From Bacteroidota bacterium (GTDB lineage Bacteria; Bacteroidota; Bacteroidia; Flavobacteriales_E; Vicingaceae), in contig JACPDX010000065.1 of assembly GCA_016183805.1 (NCBI GenBank), forward strand, positions 23,580-87,579: a stretch of 64,000 bases of DNA, read 5' to 3'. The notes beneath the pieces were generated by a model, which saw only the letters and a program-made list of their open reading frames with translations, was not told the origin of the DNA and did not search any database. Shown in pieces: positions 1 to 7,502 of the stretch; positions within the stretch are counted from its first letter, which is position 1, and each line of letters starts with the position of its first letter. The translations under genes were made by a program, and so were the position numbers.

Positions 1-2520
1 AATGGAAATATAACAGCAGCAGAAACCGACAGTGTAAATAATTACCTTCGCTACAAATACGCACCCCCTGCAAACTTAGGAGCAAATATCTTTACTTCAA
101 ATTTTTGTGACACGGTTTTATATGCAGGAAAAAGGTTTACAAATTATCAGTGGCAAGATAGTAGTAATTCCGATTCTTTGATTGTAACAGAGACAGGTTG
201 GTACTCTGTAACTGTAACCGATATTTTTGGTTTTCAATCAACAGATTCTGTTTATGTTCAATTCCCAACAATTAACCAATTGACCAACGACACCATCTGC
301 CAAGGAAATTCATTACTTTGGAACATTAATCTAAGCGACTCTATTTTTAACTTTGAATGGAGTAATGCTTCTACCGATTCTTTATTAAATATTACCCAAT
401 CTGGAGATTATTGGGTAAAAGTTACCGATTCATTAGGTTGTTTTCGGTATTCAGATACTATTATTATCACGCTTGATTCTTTTCCCACACAAACCACTTT
501 AGGTATGGATAAAACAGTATGCCAAGGAGAAAACATTGGTTTAGAAACAGGATTTGGAGCAATAAGTTATTTATGGAATACCAACGACACCACTGCCCAA
601 ATAACCATTGATACCGCAGGAATGTATTGGGTACAAGTAGAAAACAACAATGGTTGTGTAGCCAACGATACTGTACAAATAGCATTAAATGGTATTGCTC
701 CAACTGTTTTATTCAATTCCGTAAATGCGTGTAATAATTCGCCGACTTTATTTAATAACACTTCTTTTGCTACTGATGGCAGTAATATTATCAGCTCGTT
801 TTGGACTTTTGGAACAGGTGATACCAGTAATTTACAAAATCCTACCTACAACTATTTAGCAACAGGAAATTACAATGTTACGCTACAAATACAAACAGAC
901 TCAGGATGTAGCAATTCCATTACTCAACAAATACAAGTACACAAAAAACCAACAGCAGGGTTTTTCCCGACAAATAGTTTAATGTGTTCTTCACAAAATT
1001 CATTTTTTACGGAAAATTCTTTTTCTACTGACGGAATTATTAACAACTGGCTTTGGGATTTTGGTACTACTTCAATTTCTGATACTTCATCTCTTCAAAA
1101 TGGAAGTTATGATTATGTTATTGCTGGAAATTATTCGGTTCAATTAATTGTTTCTACTGAATTTGGATGTAGTGATACCGTTGTAAATTTGATAAATGTA
1201 AAACCATCTCCAATTGCTAATTTTATGTTTCAAGACAGTTGTTTGACCAACCAAACCAAGTTTACGAATTTATCGACAGGAACTATTTCAATGACCAATT
1301 GGGATTTTGGCGACGCAAATTCAAGTGCTTTGTTAAACCCTTCTCACGTTTATGCAAACTCAGGTAGTTATAATGTTATATTAGCCATAAAAGCTACCAA
1401 TGGATGCTGGGATACTTTAATAAAATCCGTCGGTATTTACGATACTCCAATTGCTAATTTTGTTGCCGATGATTATTGTGTGCTTTCCAATAATCAATTA
1501 TTTGATAGCAGCTTAACAAATGCAGGTATTTTGACCAATTGGTTATGGGACATTTCAAGTCTTTCTTTCCAATCTACCAATCAAAACCCGATGATTAATT
1601 TCAACTTTGGAGATTCAGGTTTATTTCAATTAAAACTCAAGGTTACAAATAATTATGGCTGTATAGATTCTATAACAAAAACAATTGGCGTTTATCCTTT
1701 ACCTATTGCTAATTTTAATTTTTCTCCGGAAATTGGGCTACCTCCATTGCAAGTTAATTTCAATAATCAAACATACGGAGGTAACTCATACCTTTGGGAT
1801 TTTGGTAATGGTAACTCTTCCATAGCCATTTCTCCAACCTATACTTTTCAAGATTCAGGTATTTTTAATGTTACTTTATTTACTACAAGTCTTTATGGGT
1901 GTGTTGACAGTATTTCAAAAGCAATACAAATTATTGAACCTATTATTGACTTGGCTGTTAAAAATATTTTTTATGAATTTATGCCTAATTCTAATTTCAT
2001 GAAAATAAGTGTTCAGTTTGCCAACGAAGGTAGGGTAATTATTCAAAATATGGATTTACTTTTACAAAACTCAAGTACCGGAACTATTTTAGAATCGTGG
2101 AGTGGAAGTTTAGCTCCAAACATGCAAAATATTTATACCTTCTCTTCAATGATAGAAATGCCAAACGGCGAAATCCCCAGTTTAATCTGTGTTAATGCAA
2201 CAAACATTAATCATGGAATTGATGCTGATTTATCAAACAATGAATTCTGCAGGGCATTAAACAAGTTTGAGTTGATTAATTTATACCCAAATCCAACTTC
2301 AAAAAATTTATTTTTAGAATTCATTTCTCCTCAACAAAGTGAATTGGAAATTAATTTGTTTAACAATGTAGGAAAATTAGTCTCAACTCTTTATAAAGGT
2401 CAATCATCAAAAGGAATTAATCGATTAAATTTTTTAATGAGCATCTATGCTCAAGGTGTTTATGTGATTGAAATAAAAAATCAAGACGAAATTATTCGGA
2501 AAAAATTTATGGTTAATTAA
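1..2520 (+). CDS. PKD-repeat T9SS-exported adhesin, 5' end outside window
   Basis: The frame is open from base 1 without a start codon, so about 839 residues of a longer protein are visible. At least five PKD-type domains follow one another, each with a W-x-FG-type strand, a Y-x-x-x-G-x-Y/F-x-V core and a closing G-C-x-D/N motif. Upstream of these are shorter cysteine-containing Ig-like repeats ending in N/D-G-C. The last 80 residues start at LYPNPTS and finish in KKFMVN, the layout of a type A T9SS C-terminal sorting domain. Inference: a large surface or secreted adhesin carried across the outer membrane by T9SS and cleaved at the sorting domain. The nearest TTG at 178 is not a credible start because the frame continues upstream with the same domain style. 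Confidence 0.85.
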   Translation, partial: NGNITAAETDSVNNYLRYKYAPPANLGANIFTSNFCDTVLYAGKRFTNYQWQDSSNSDSLIVTETGWYSVTVTDIFGFQSTDSVYVQFPTINQLTNDTICQGNSLLWNINLSDSIFNFEWSNASTDSLLNITQSGDYWVKVTDSLGCFRYSDTIIITLDSFPTQTTLGMDKTVCQGENIGLETGFGAISYLWNTNDTTAQITIDTAGMYWVQVENNNGCVANDTVQIALNGIAPTVLFNSVNACNNSPTLFNNTSFATDGSNIISSFWTFGTGDTSNLQNPTYNYLATGNYNVTLQIQTDSGCSNSITQQIQVHKKPTAGFFPTNSLMCSSQNSFFTENSFSTDGIINNWLWDFGTTSISDTSSLQNGSYDYVIAGNYSVQLIVSTEFGCSDTVVNLINVKPSPIANFMFQDSCLTNQTKFTNLSTGTISMTNWDFGDANSSALLNPSHVYANSGSYNVILAIKATNGCWDTLIKSVGIYDTPIANFVADDYCVLSNNQLFDSSLTNAGILTNWLWDISSLSFQSTNQNPMINFNFGDSGLFQLKLKVTNNYGCIDSITKTIGVYPLPIANFNFSPEIGLPPLQVNFNNQTYGGNSYLWDFGNGNSSIAISPTYTFQDSGIFNVTLFTTSLYGCVDSISKAIQIIEPIIDLAVKNIFYEFMPNSNFMKISVQFANEGRVIIQNMDLLLQNSSTGTILESWSGSLAPNMQNIYTFSSMIEMPNGEIPSLICVNATNINHGIDADLSNNEFCRALNKFELINLYPNPTSKNLFLEFISPQQSELEINLFNNVGKLVSTLYKGQSSKGINRLNFLMSIYAQGVYVIEIKNQDEIIRKKFMVN

Positions 2521-2555
2521 TTTTAACTTGTATTTTCGAACTCAAAGTAAATTAA

Positions 2556-3581
2556 ATGAAAATACTCATTACAGGCGGAGCAGGTTACATAGGCTCACAC
2601 ACCATTATAGAAATTTTAGAAAACACCAATTGGGAAGTTATTGCTGTTGATAATTATTCTAATTCATCTGAAAAAACCTATCGACGAATCGAAAAAATTA
2701 CTGGAAAAAAAATCAACTATTATAACATCGATTTAACCAATTTATCACTTACAGAAAAGGTTTTTTATGAAAATAAAGACATCATCGGAATCATTCACTT
2801 TGCGGCTTTTAAATCAGTTCCAGAATCGGTTGAAAAACCCTTATTGTATTACCACAACAACCTCAACTCATTGATTAACATCTTAAAATGCCAAGCAAAA
2901 TATAACATTCCAAACCTTATTTTCTCCTCTTCTTGTTCGGTTTATGGTAATCTCGACGAATTACCTGTTACTGAAAATACTCCATTAAATACGCCCGAAT
3001 CGCCGTATGCTTACACCAAACAAATTGGCGAAAAAATAGTGGACGATTTCATTAAGATAAATCCTACGTTAAAAGCTATTTCATTACGCTATTTTAATCC
3101 CGTTGGTGCTCACAAAAGTGGATTAAATGGCGAAGTTCCTATTGCCCGACCAAACAACTTAGTGCCTTACATCACCCAAACTGCTATAGGAAAATTAGAA
3201 CAATTAACCGTTTTTGGTGGAGATTACGCTACCAACGATGGTACTTGTATTCGAGATTATGTGCATGTATGCGATATTGCAGCTGCTCATGTACAAGCTT
3301 TACAAAAATTAATTTCTGATAAAAATTTCCCGAAACATAGCATTATTAATTTAGGTACCGGTGTTGGGGTTAGCGTATTAGAAGCTATCCATGCATTCGA
3401 AAAAGTAAGCAATCAAAAACTCAATTATTTTATAGGGAATAGAAGAGACGGTGATGTTGCTGCCATCTATGCCAATAACGATTTAGCTAAAAAAATGTTA
3501 GGTTGGACTCCAAAATATGACATTGATGAAATGATGAATTCCGCTTGGCTTTGGGAGCAGAACTTAAATAAAAAGCAATAA
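2556..3581 (+). CDS. galE: UDP-glucose 4-epimerase
   Basis: A 341-residue short-chain dehydrogenase-fold epimerase that interconverts UDP-glucose and UDP-galactose with bound NAD, feeding surface polysaccharide synthesis. The NAD-binding GGAGYIG motif is at residues 7-13. The catalytic Y-x-x-x-K is in SPYAYTK near residue 151, with the preceding SSSCSVYG serine/threonine strand. The RYFNPVGAH and IRDYVHVCDIA segments are typical of GalE. The length is normal for the family. The gene starts 35 nt after the adhesin and ends in a strong hairpin, so it may be transcribed alone or as the tail of the upstream gene. Confidence 0.93.
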   Translation: MKILITGGAGYIGSHTIIEILENTNWEVIAVDNYSNSSEKTYRRIEKITGKKINYYNIDLTNLSLTEKVFYENKDIIGIIHFAAFKSVPESVEKPLLYYHNNLNSLINILKCQAKYNIPNLIFSSSCSVYGNLDELPVTENTPLNTPESPYAYTKQIGEKIVDDFIKINPTLKAISLRYFNPVGAHKSGLNGEVPIARPNNLVPYITQTAIGKLEQLTVFGGDYATNDGTCIRDYVHVCDIAAAHVQALQKLISDKNFPKHSIINLGTGVGVSVLEAIHAFEKVSNQKLNYFIGNRRDGDVAAIYANNDLAKKMLGWTPKYDIDEMMNSAWLWEQNLNKKQ

Positions 3582-3609
3582 AAAAGCTCCAGATTTCTCT
3601 GAAGCTTTT
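3582..3609. terminator. Hairpin terminator after galE
   Basis: AAAAGCT and AGCTTTT arms with inner CAGA/TCTG pairing around a TTTC loop begin right after the galE stop. The hairpin closely resembles the one at 3947-3972 beside the intact tRNA, and both are followed by the same TCTAGTAGCGGGGG. It therefore looks like the duplicated terminator of a former tRNA copy, now also serving galE. Confidence 0.7.
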
Positions 3610-3615
3610 CTCTAG

Positions 3616-3641
3616 TAGCGGGGGTCCGACACAAATGGACG
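3616..3641 (-). pseudogene. 3' fragment of a duplicated initiator tRNA gene
   Basis: On the minus strand these bases match nucleotides 48-73 of the intact tRNA-fMet at 3976-4048 (T arm, acceptor 3' strand and discriminator) with about four mismatches. The flanking TCTAG and a terminator are shared too. The match stops at a 16-bp palindrome (3642-3657), and no complete 5' half follows. It is a remnant and would not fold as a tRNA. Confidence 0.65.
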
Positions 3642-3657
3642 TCCGTCAGCTGACGGA
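3642..3657. repeat. 16-bp palindromic repeat, copy 1
   Basis: TCCGTCAGCTGACGGA is a perfect palindrome that recurs at 4108-4123 and 57329-57344. A degenerate relative, TCCGACTACTGGCGGA, follows at 3664-3679 and overlaps the 3' end of the GIY-YIG gene. It sits exactly where the tRNA fragment breaks off. Confidence 0.85.
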
Positions 3658-3668
3658 TACTTGTCCGA

Positions 3669-3932
3669 CTACTGGCGGATGAGCCCTTTTGATTTTAAAT
3701 AATCCCAAACAAATGTTCGACCTCTGCTTGTTTTTAATTCCTTTTCTCGTTTCATAGCATTTGGTTTAGTCTCAAATTCTTCAAAAAAAGCAATCTCCCA
3801 TGGTCTATATTTTACAGTAAAACCTTTGGTTGCTTTTTCATTGTGAGAAAGGAATCTATCTTCTAAATCGGAGGTATAGCCAATATAGATTTTATTGAAT
3901 TCTTTTGAATATAAAACGTAAACTTTATACAT
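3669..3932 (-). CDS. GIY-YIG endonuclease-domain protein
   Basis: An 87-residue single-domain protein. The N-terminal strand carries YKVYVLYSK and the second motif is IYIGYTSDLEDR, giving the GIY-YIG pair (here V-Y-V/Y-I-G) with the conserved Arg of the following helix. Later come N-A-M-K-R-E-K-E-L, containing the catalytic Glu, and the GR-x-F-x-W-D-Y segment common in small UvrC-N-like Bacteroidota proteins. The gene lies between an intact initiator tRNA and a broken copy of it. Its last codons run into a degenerate palindrome, so the C-terminus may have been set by that repeat. Function unknown; a structure-selective nuclease or a small mobile (homing-type) gene are both possible. Confidence 0.85.
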   Translation of the reverse strand: MYKVYVLYSKEFNKIYIGYTSDLEDRFLSHNEKATKGFTVKYRPWEIAFFEEFETKPNAMKREKELKTSRGRTFVWDYLKSKGLIRQ

Positions 3933-3946
3933 TTTTTAAAAACAAA

Positions 3947-3972
3947 AAAGCCTCAGATTTCTCTAAGGCTTC
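3947..3972 (-). terminator. Terminator downstream of tRNA-fMet
   Basis: AAGCCT and AGGCTT arms with inner AGA/TCT pairing around TTTC lie just past the tRNA 3' end. On the minus strand the hairpin is followed by a T run, so it reads as an intrinsic terminator for the tRNA transcript. Confidence 0.7.
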
Positions 3973-3975
3973 TAG

Positions 3976-4048
3976 TAGCGGGGGCCCGACTCGAACGGAC
4001 GACCTTCGGGTTATGAGCCCGATGAGCTACCAACTGCTCTACCCCGCG
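3976..4048 (-). tRNA. Initiator tRNA-fMet (CAT)
   Basis: The 73-nt minus-strand sequence folds as a complete cloverleaf. It has a 7-bp acceptor with an unpaired C1/T72, a D stem GAGC/GCTC, an anticodon stem TCGGG/CCCGA with the three G-C pairs next to the loop, loop CTCATAA with anticodon CAT, and T arm GTCCG-TTCGAGT-CGGGC. The 1-72 mismatch, the A11-T24 pair and the three G-C pairs are the hallmarks of bacterial initiator tRNA. CCA is not encoded. It is the only complete copy in the locus; broken relatives flank it on both sides. Confidence 0.96.
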
Positions 4049-4107
4049 ATATATTTTGAGGATTACCGCTAATCCCTTTTCTTTCATTCTTCATTCTCCA
4101 ACGGACG

Positions 4108-4123
4108 TCCGTCAGCTGACGGA
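4108..4123. repeat. 16-bp palindromic repeat, copy 2
   Basis: Identical to the palindrome at 3642-3657. It is preceded by CGGACG, making a second overlapping palindrome CGGACGTCCG, and is directly joined to the 5' half of a tRNA-fMet copy. Confidence 0.85.
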
Positions 4124-4160
4124 TATGAGCCCGATGAGCTACCAACTGCTCTACCCCGCG
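4124..4160 (-). pseudogene. 5' half of a duplicated initiator tRNA gene
   Basis: On the minus strand, 37 nt identical to nucleotides 1-37 of the intact tRNA-fMet, including the CAT anticodon, and with the same upstream flank (GATATATTTT). The match ends between tRNA positions 37 and 38. There the 16-bp palindrome replaces nucleotides 38-47, followed by CGTCCGTT (matching positions 48-55) before similarity is lost. It cannot form a tRNA by itself. Confidence 0.8.
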
Positions 4161-4245
4161 ATATATTTTAAGAAGTATACTTTCTTTTATTGGGCTGCAA
4201 ATATAATATTTAGTTTCTTTGTAATCAAATTTATTCCCATAAATA

Positions 4246-5007
4246 ATGCATAAATCAGGCTTTGTAAACATTATTGGCAATCCAAACGTAGGTAAATCAA
4301 CCCTTATGAACGTTTTAGTGGGCGAACGGTTGTCTATTATTACTTCTAAAGCACAAACTACTCGTCATCGAATTTTAGGTATTGTGAACGACGAAAACCA
4401 CCAAATTGTATTTTCTGACACTCCCGGAGTTTTAGAACCTGCCTATAAAATGCACGAAAGCATGATGACTTTTGTAAAATCTGCACTTTCGGATGCCGAT
4501 GTGATTTTATTTATGGTGGAGGTAAAAGAAAATCGTTTTAGAGATGCCGATATTTTAAACAGTCTTAAAAAAACTGATACACCTATACTATTGTTAATCA
4601 ATAAGATTGATGAAGTTGACCAACTATTTTTAGAAGAAAAAGTTGCCTTTTGGAAAAAGGAAATACCTAAAGCTGAAATCTATCCTCTTTCTGCTCTACA
4701 TAATTTTAATATCGATAATATATTTGAACGTGTCAAAGAGTTATTGCCTGAAGGTGAACCTTATTACGATAAAGATGCTTTAACGGACAAACCAGAAAAG
4801 TTTTTTGTTGCTGAAATTATTCGTGAAAAAATCTTGATGAATTACCAAAAGGAAATTCCCTACTCTTGCGAAGTGGAAGTTGAAGAGTACAAAAAAAAAG
4901 AAAAAATTGTAAATCATCATTGGGCATCAAGGAAAAGAATTGAAAAAAATTGGAACCGAAGCCCGAAAAGACATCGAAACATTTGTCCAAAACAAAGTAT
5001 TTCTTGA
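4246..5007 (+). CDS. era: GTPase Era, C-terminal KH domain out of frame
   Basis: Ribosome-assembly GTPase acting on 16S rRNA and the 30S subunit. The G domain is complete: GNPNVGKST (P-loop) at residues 11-19, the QTTRHR switch segment, DTPG, and NKID near residue 120, followed by the start of the KH domain (IREKIL..., [17 protein letters not shown]). After residue ~223 the frame leaves the family, and the rest up to the stop is not Era-like. The expected remainder (IIIGHQGK... to FGYNQ) continues in the next frame at 4913-5080. About 15-17 residues of the first KH strands are missing, so a deletion with a frame change occurred. Era is normally essential, so this is either an assembly error or true damage. 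Confidence 0.8.
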   Translation: MHKSGFVNIIGNPNVGKSTLMNVLVGERLSIITSKAQTTRHRILGIVNDENHQIVFSDTPGVLEPAYKMHESMMTFVKSALSDADVILFMVEVKENRFRDADILNSLKKTDTPILLLINKIDEVDQLFLEEKVAFWKKEIPKAEIYPLSALHNFNIDNIFERVKELLPEGEPYYDKDALTDKPEKFFVAEIIREKILMNYQKEIPYSCEVEVEEYKKKEKIVNHHWASRKRIEKNWNRSPKRHRNICPKQSIS

Positions 5008-5080
5008 CTTGTATGTAAAAGTGAGCAAAGACTGGAGAGACAACGACAATCAATTGAAACGATTTGGATATAACCAGTAG
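4913..5080 (+). pseudogene. era: Detached C-terminal part of Era KH domain
   Basis: Frame +2 relative to the window encodes [14 protein letters not shown] (the KH GxxG loop as G-H-Q-G), then [23 protein letters not shown] and LKRFGY up to a TAG at 5078. This is the normal Era C-terminus. A TAA at 4910-4912 in this frame shows that slippage in the upstream A9 run cannot restore the reading frame. Together with 4246-4911 it makes one disrupted era gene. Confidence 0.75.
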
Positions 5081-5160
5081 TTAGTTCTCAGTCGTCAGTT
5101 CACAGTTATCAGTCTTCAGTTATCAGTCAACAAGAAACTGGTAACAAGAAACTAGCAACT
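5081..5160. repeat. Dispersed CAGTTATCAGT-type intergenic repeat
   Basis: A tract of CAGT, CTTCAGT, TATCAGT and CAACAAGAAACTGGTAAC units fills the era-der gap. The reverse complement of 13028-13073 is nearly the same sequence, and related tracts occur at 42261-42370, 44649-44698 and 58256-58303. Confidence 0.7.
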
Positions 5161-5207
5161 AAAAAATCCTTAATTTTGTTGCCTTAAATAAATTCCCTTA
5201 TCAAAAA

Positions 5208-6518
5208 ATGAGCAACATTGTAGCAATAGTAGGACGTCCAAACGTTGGAAAATCTACCCTATTTAACAGATTAACCGAAAGCAGACAAGCCATTGTTGAT
5301 GAAGCCAGTGGTGTAACCCGTGATAGACATTACGGAAAAGTAGAGTGGGCAGGTAAAGAATTTACCCTTATTGATACTGGAGGTTACGTAAAAGGTTCGG
5401 GTGATATTTTTGAAGAAGAAATAAGAAAACAAGTTATCATTGCAATTGAAGAATCCGATTTATTGGTTTTTGTTGTCGATGTAACCAGCGGATTAACTGA
5501 CTTAGATGAACAGGTTGCCAATGTGCTTAGAAGAAGTAAGAAAAAAATTATTTTAGTTTCTAACAAAGTAGATAATAACAATAGAATACCCGATTCAAGT
5601 GTATTTTATGGAATGGGTATTTCTGATGATATTTTTAATGTGTCGTCGGTTAGCGGAAGCGGAACAGGTGAATTGTTGGATGAAATCGTAAAAAATTTAG
5701 AAGAAAAACCTGAGGAAATAGATGATGATGGTTTATTAAAATTAGCCATAGTGGGTCGTCCAAATGTTGGAAAATCATCGTTAACCAATGCACTATTAGG
5801 CAATGAAAGAAATATTGTTACCAGCATTGCAGGGACAACTAGAGATGCTATTTCTACCCGATTTAGTGCTTTTGGTTTCGACATGAAATTAATAGATACC
5901 GCCGGTTTAAGAAAAAGAGGTAAAGTAGAAGAAGATTTAGAGTTTTACTCCGTAATGCGTTCCATAAGAGCTATTGAAAACTCAGACATCTGTTTGTTAA
6001 TGATTGAAGCCAGCGAAGGTATTATGGCTCAGGATTTAAACATCTTAAACCTTATTGTAAAGAACAAAAAAGGGGTTGTAATTGTGGTAAACAAATGGGA
6101 CATCGTAGAAAAAGAAAGCAACACCGCTAAAGAATACGAAGAAGCCATTCGACACCGACTTGCACCATTTAATGATATTCCAATTGTTTTTACATCGGTA
6201 ACCAAAAAACAGCGTGTAATTAAAGCTCTTGAAGAAGTAGTAAAAGTTTACGAAAATAGGACTAGAAAAGTAGTAACTTCAAAGCTTAACGATTTAATGC
6301 TCCCTATTATTTTAAAATATCCACCACCGGCAATTAAAGGAAAATACATCAAAATAAAGTTTGTAAGTATGCTTCCTACCCTTGCTCCTACTTTTGTGTT
6401 TTATTGCAATTTACCACAATATGTTAAAGAGCCATACAAACGATTTTTAGAAAATAAAATACGTGAGAACTACCGATATTCTGGGGTTCCCATTCAAATT
6501 TTTATGAGAAAAAAATAA
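5208..6518 (+). CDS. der: GTPase Der (EngA)
   Basis: A 436-residue tandem GTPase needed for 50S ribosomal subunit assembly. The first G domain has GRPNVGKST at residues 9-17, DTGG and SNKVD. The second begins near residue 180 with [10 protein letters not shown], then DTAGLRKR and NKWD. The C-terminal KH-like domain ends in [11 protein letters not shown], as usual. Length and order match the family. It lies just downstream of era, a common Bacteroidota pairing of ribosome-biogenesis GTPases. A TAATTTTG at 5171-5178 fits the -7 box of a Bacteroidota promoter, but I saw no TTG at the expected distance upstream. Confidence 0.96.
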   Translation: MSNIVAIVGRPNVGKSTLFNRLTESRQAIVDEASGVTRDRHYGKVEWAGKEFTLIDTGGYVKGSGDIFEEEIRKQVIIAIEESDLLVFVVDVTSGLTDLDEQVANVLRRSKKKIILVSNKVDNNNRIPDSSVFYGMGISDDIFNVSSVSGSGTGELLDEIVKNLEEKPEEIDDDGLLKLAIVGRPNVGKSSLTNALLGNERNIVTSIAGTTRDAISTRFSAFGFDMKLIDTAGLRKRGKVEEDLEFYSVMRSIRAIENSDICLLMIEASEGIMAQDLNILNLIVKNKKGVVIVVNKWDIVEKESNTAKEYEEAIRHRLAPFNDIPIVFTSVTKKQRVIKALEEVVKVYENRTRKVVTSKLNDLMLPIILKYPPPAIKGKYIKIKFVSMLPTLAPTFVFYCNLPQYVKEPYKRFLENKIRENYRYSGVPIQIFMRKK

Positions 6519-6529
6519 TCTATTAACTT

Positions 6530-6575
6530 TCCCCTCTTGAGAAGCCTGTCCCGACTTCTCGGGAGGGTTAGGGGT
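6530..6575. repeat. GGGAGGGTTAGGGG-type hairpin repeat
   Basis: CCCTC...GAGGG and GAGAAG...CTTCTC arms form a nested hairpin after der, ending in GGGTTAGGGG. The same GAGGGGTTAGGGG core appears at 33404-33419. It may act as der's terminator. Confidence 0.6.
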
Positions 6576-6605
6576 GTGTATTTATAAAAAATCTTCAATA
6601 TACTC

Positions 6606-6956
6606 ATGAAAATTTTTGCTACTGTTTCGATGCTCATTGTTTCAAACATTTTTATGACCATTGCTTGGTACGGTCATTTAAAATGGTTTAACAAATGGAA
6701 TTTATTGTGGGTAATTTTAATCAGCTGGAGTTTTGCGTTGGTTGAATACATGTTTCAGGTTCCGGCAAATAAAATTGGCTTCGAAGGCAATAGTGGTCCT
6801 TTTAGTTTAGTGCAATTAAAAGTTATTCAAGAGGTGATTACATTGGTGGTTTTTTCTGCTTTTTCAGTAATTGTATTCAACTCTAAACTGACAACCAATC
6901 ATATTATTGGTTTTTGTTTTTTAATTCTTGCCGTTTATTTTATCTTTAAAAAATAA
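6606..6956 (+). CDS. DMT-type small membrane protein (DUF486 family)
   Basis: A 116-residue integral membrane protein with four predicted hydrophobic segments (about residues 4-22, 33-50, 74-93 and 98-114). The WYGHLKW motif after the first segment and the EYMFQVPANKIGF loop between segments 2 and 3 are characteristic of the DUF486 family, a short branch of the drug/metabolite transporter superfamily. The substrate is unknown; such half-size proteins are thought to dimerise. It stands alone, with a hairpin repeat upstream and more than 100 nt before the next gene. Confidence 0.8.
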   Translation: MKIFATVSMLIVSNIFMTIAWYGHLKWFNKWNLLWVILISWSFALVEYMFQVPANKIGFEGNSGPFSLVQLKVIQEVITLVVFSAFSVIVFNSKLTTNHIIGFCFLILAVYFIFKK

Positions 6957-7074
6957 ACAAATTTTTACTCTCAACATTGCATTCTTAAACAATCACAGTA
7001 TTTTTTATTCTTGTTAAATAATAGAATTACTACATTTTTCTACACAGAGTTTGATTACATTTGGTGAGGTTGAT

Positions 7075-7491
7075 ATGAAAACAATACTTAAAACAAATTA
7101 TTTCTTTGGATTAATCATCCTTTTGAACATTGTATTCTCATGCACTTCTTCAAAAAACAAAAGTGTAAGCGAAAACATAGAAAACTGTAATCTCGACAAA
7201 ATAAAATTTAAGTTGTCGGTTTTTGATAAAAATGGTTTAACAGGTGATGAAAACAATAAAGTTGCTTTAGATTATGAATTTTGCGTACCTAATAAGCCTG
7301 AAATATTAAATACAATAATAAATGAAATTGATTCCAGCATTAAACCTATAAAAGGAAAAGGGCGAACAAAATGTGCTGATAATGCTATTTTACTTACTGG
7401 AAACAGCTACAACAAAGACATCAAAAAAATATTATGCAAATTATCTCAATTGGAATACATTACAGAAATTAATCAAGTTTATTGGGAATAA
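7075..7491 (+). CDS. Hypothetical lipoprotein
   Basis: A 138-residue protein starting at the ATG at 7075; a TTG at 7051 is in frame but adds non-signal residues. A hydrophobic segment ends in IVFSC with the lipid-acceptor Cys at residue 23, so export and lipidation are expected. The mature part contains three more cysteines (EFC, TKC, ILC) and no family I recognise. The stop overlaps no neighbour, and the next gene starts 11 nt later, suggesting co-transcription with the carboxypeptidase. Confidence 0.65.
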   Translation: MKTILKTNYFFGLIILLNIVFSCTSSKNKSVSENIENCNLDKIKFKLSVFDKNGLTGDENNKVALDYEFCVPNKPEILNTIINEIDSSIKPIKGKGRTKCADNAILLTGNSYNKDIKKILCKLSQLEYITEINQVYWE

Positions 7492-7502
7492 ATCTTAAAA
7501 TT

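Noticed and set aside
3680..3687. GAGCCC-like bases in the GIY-YIG gene as part of a third tRNA copy
   Set aside because: Only about eight bases match tRNA positions 29-36, and they encode normal C-terminal residues of the protein. The match could be chance.
4011..4280. Minus-strand open frame across the tRNA locus
   Set aside because: It is read through an intact tRNA gene and the broken copy, and the protein has no family features.
4891..4912. Programmed frameshift in era at the A9-G-A6 run
   Set aside because: The C-terminal frame has a TAA at 4910-4912, after the run. Slippage in the run would terminate at once, and about 15 residues would still be missing.
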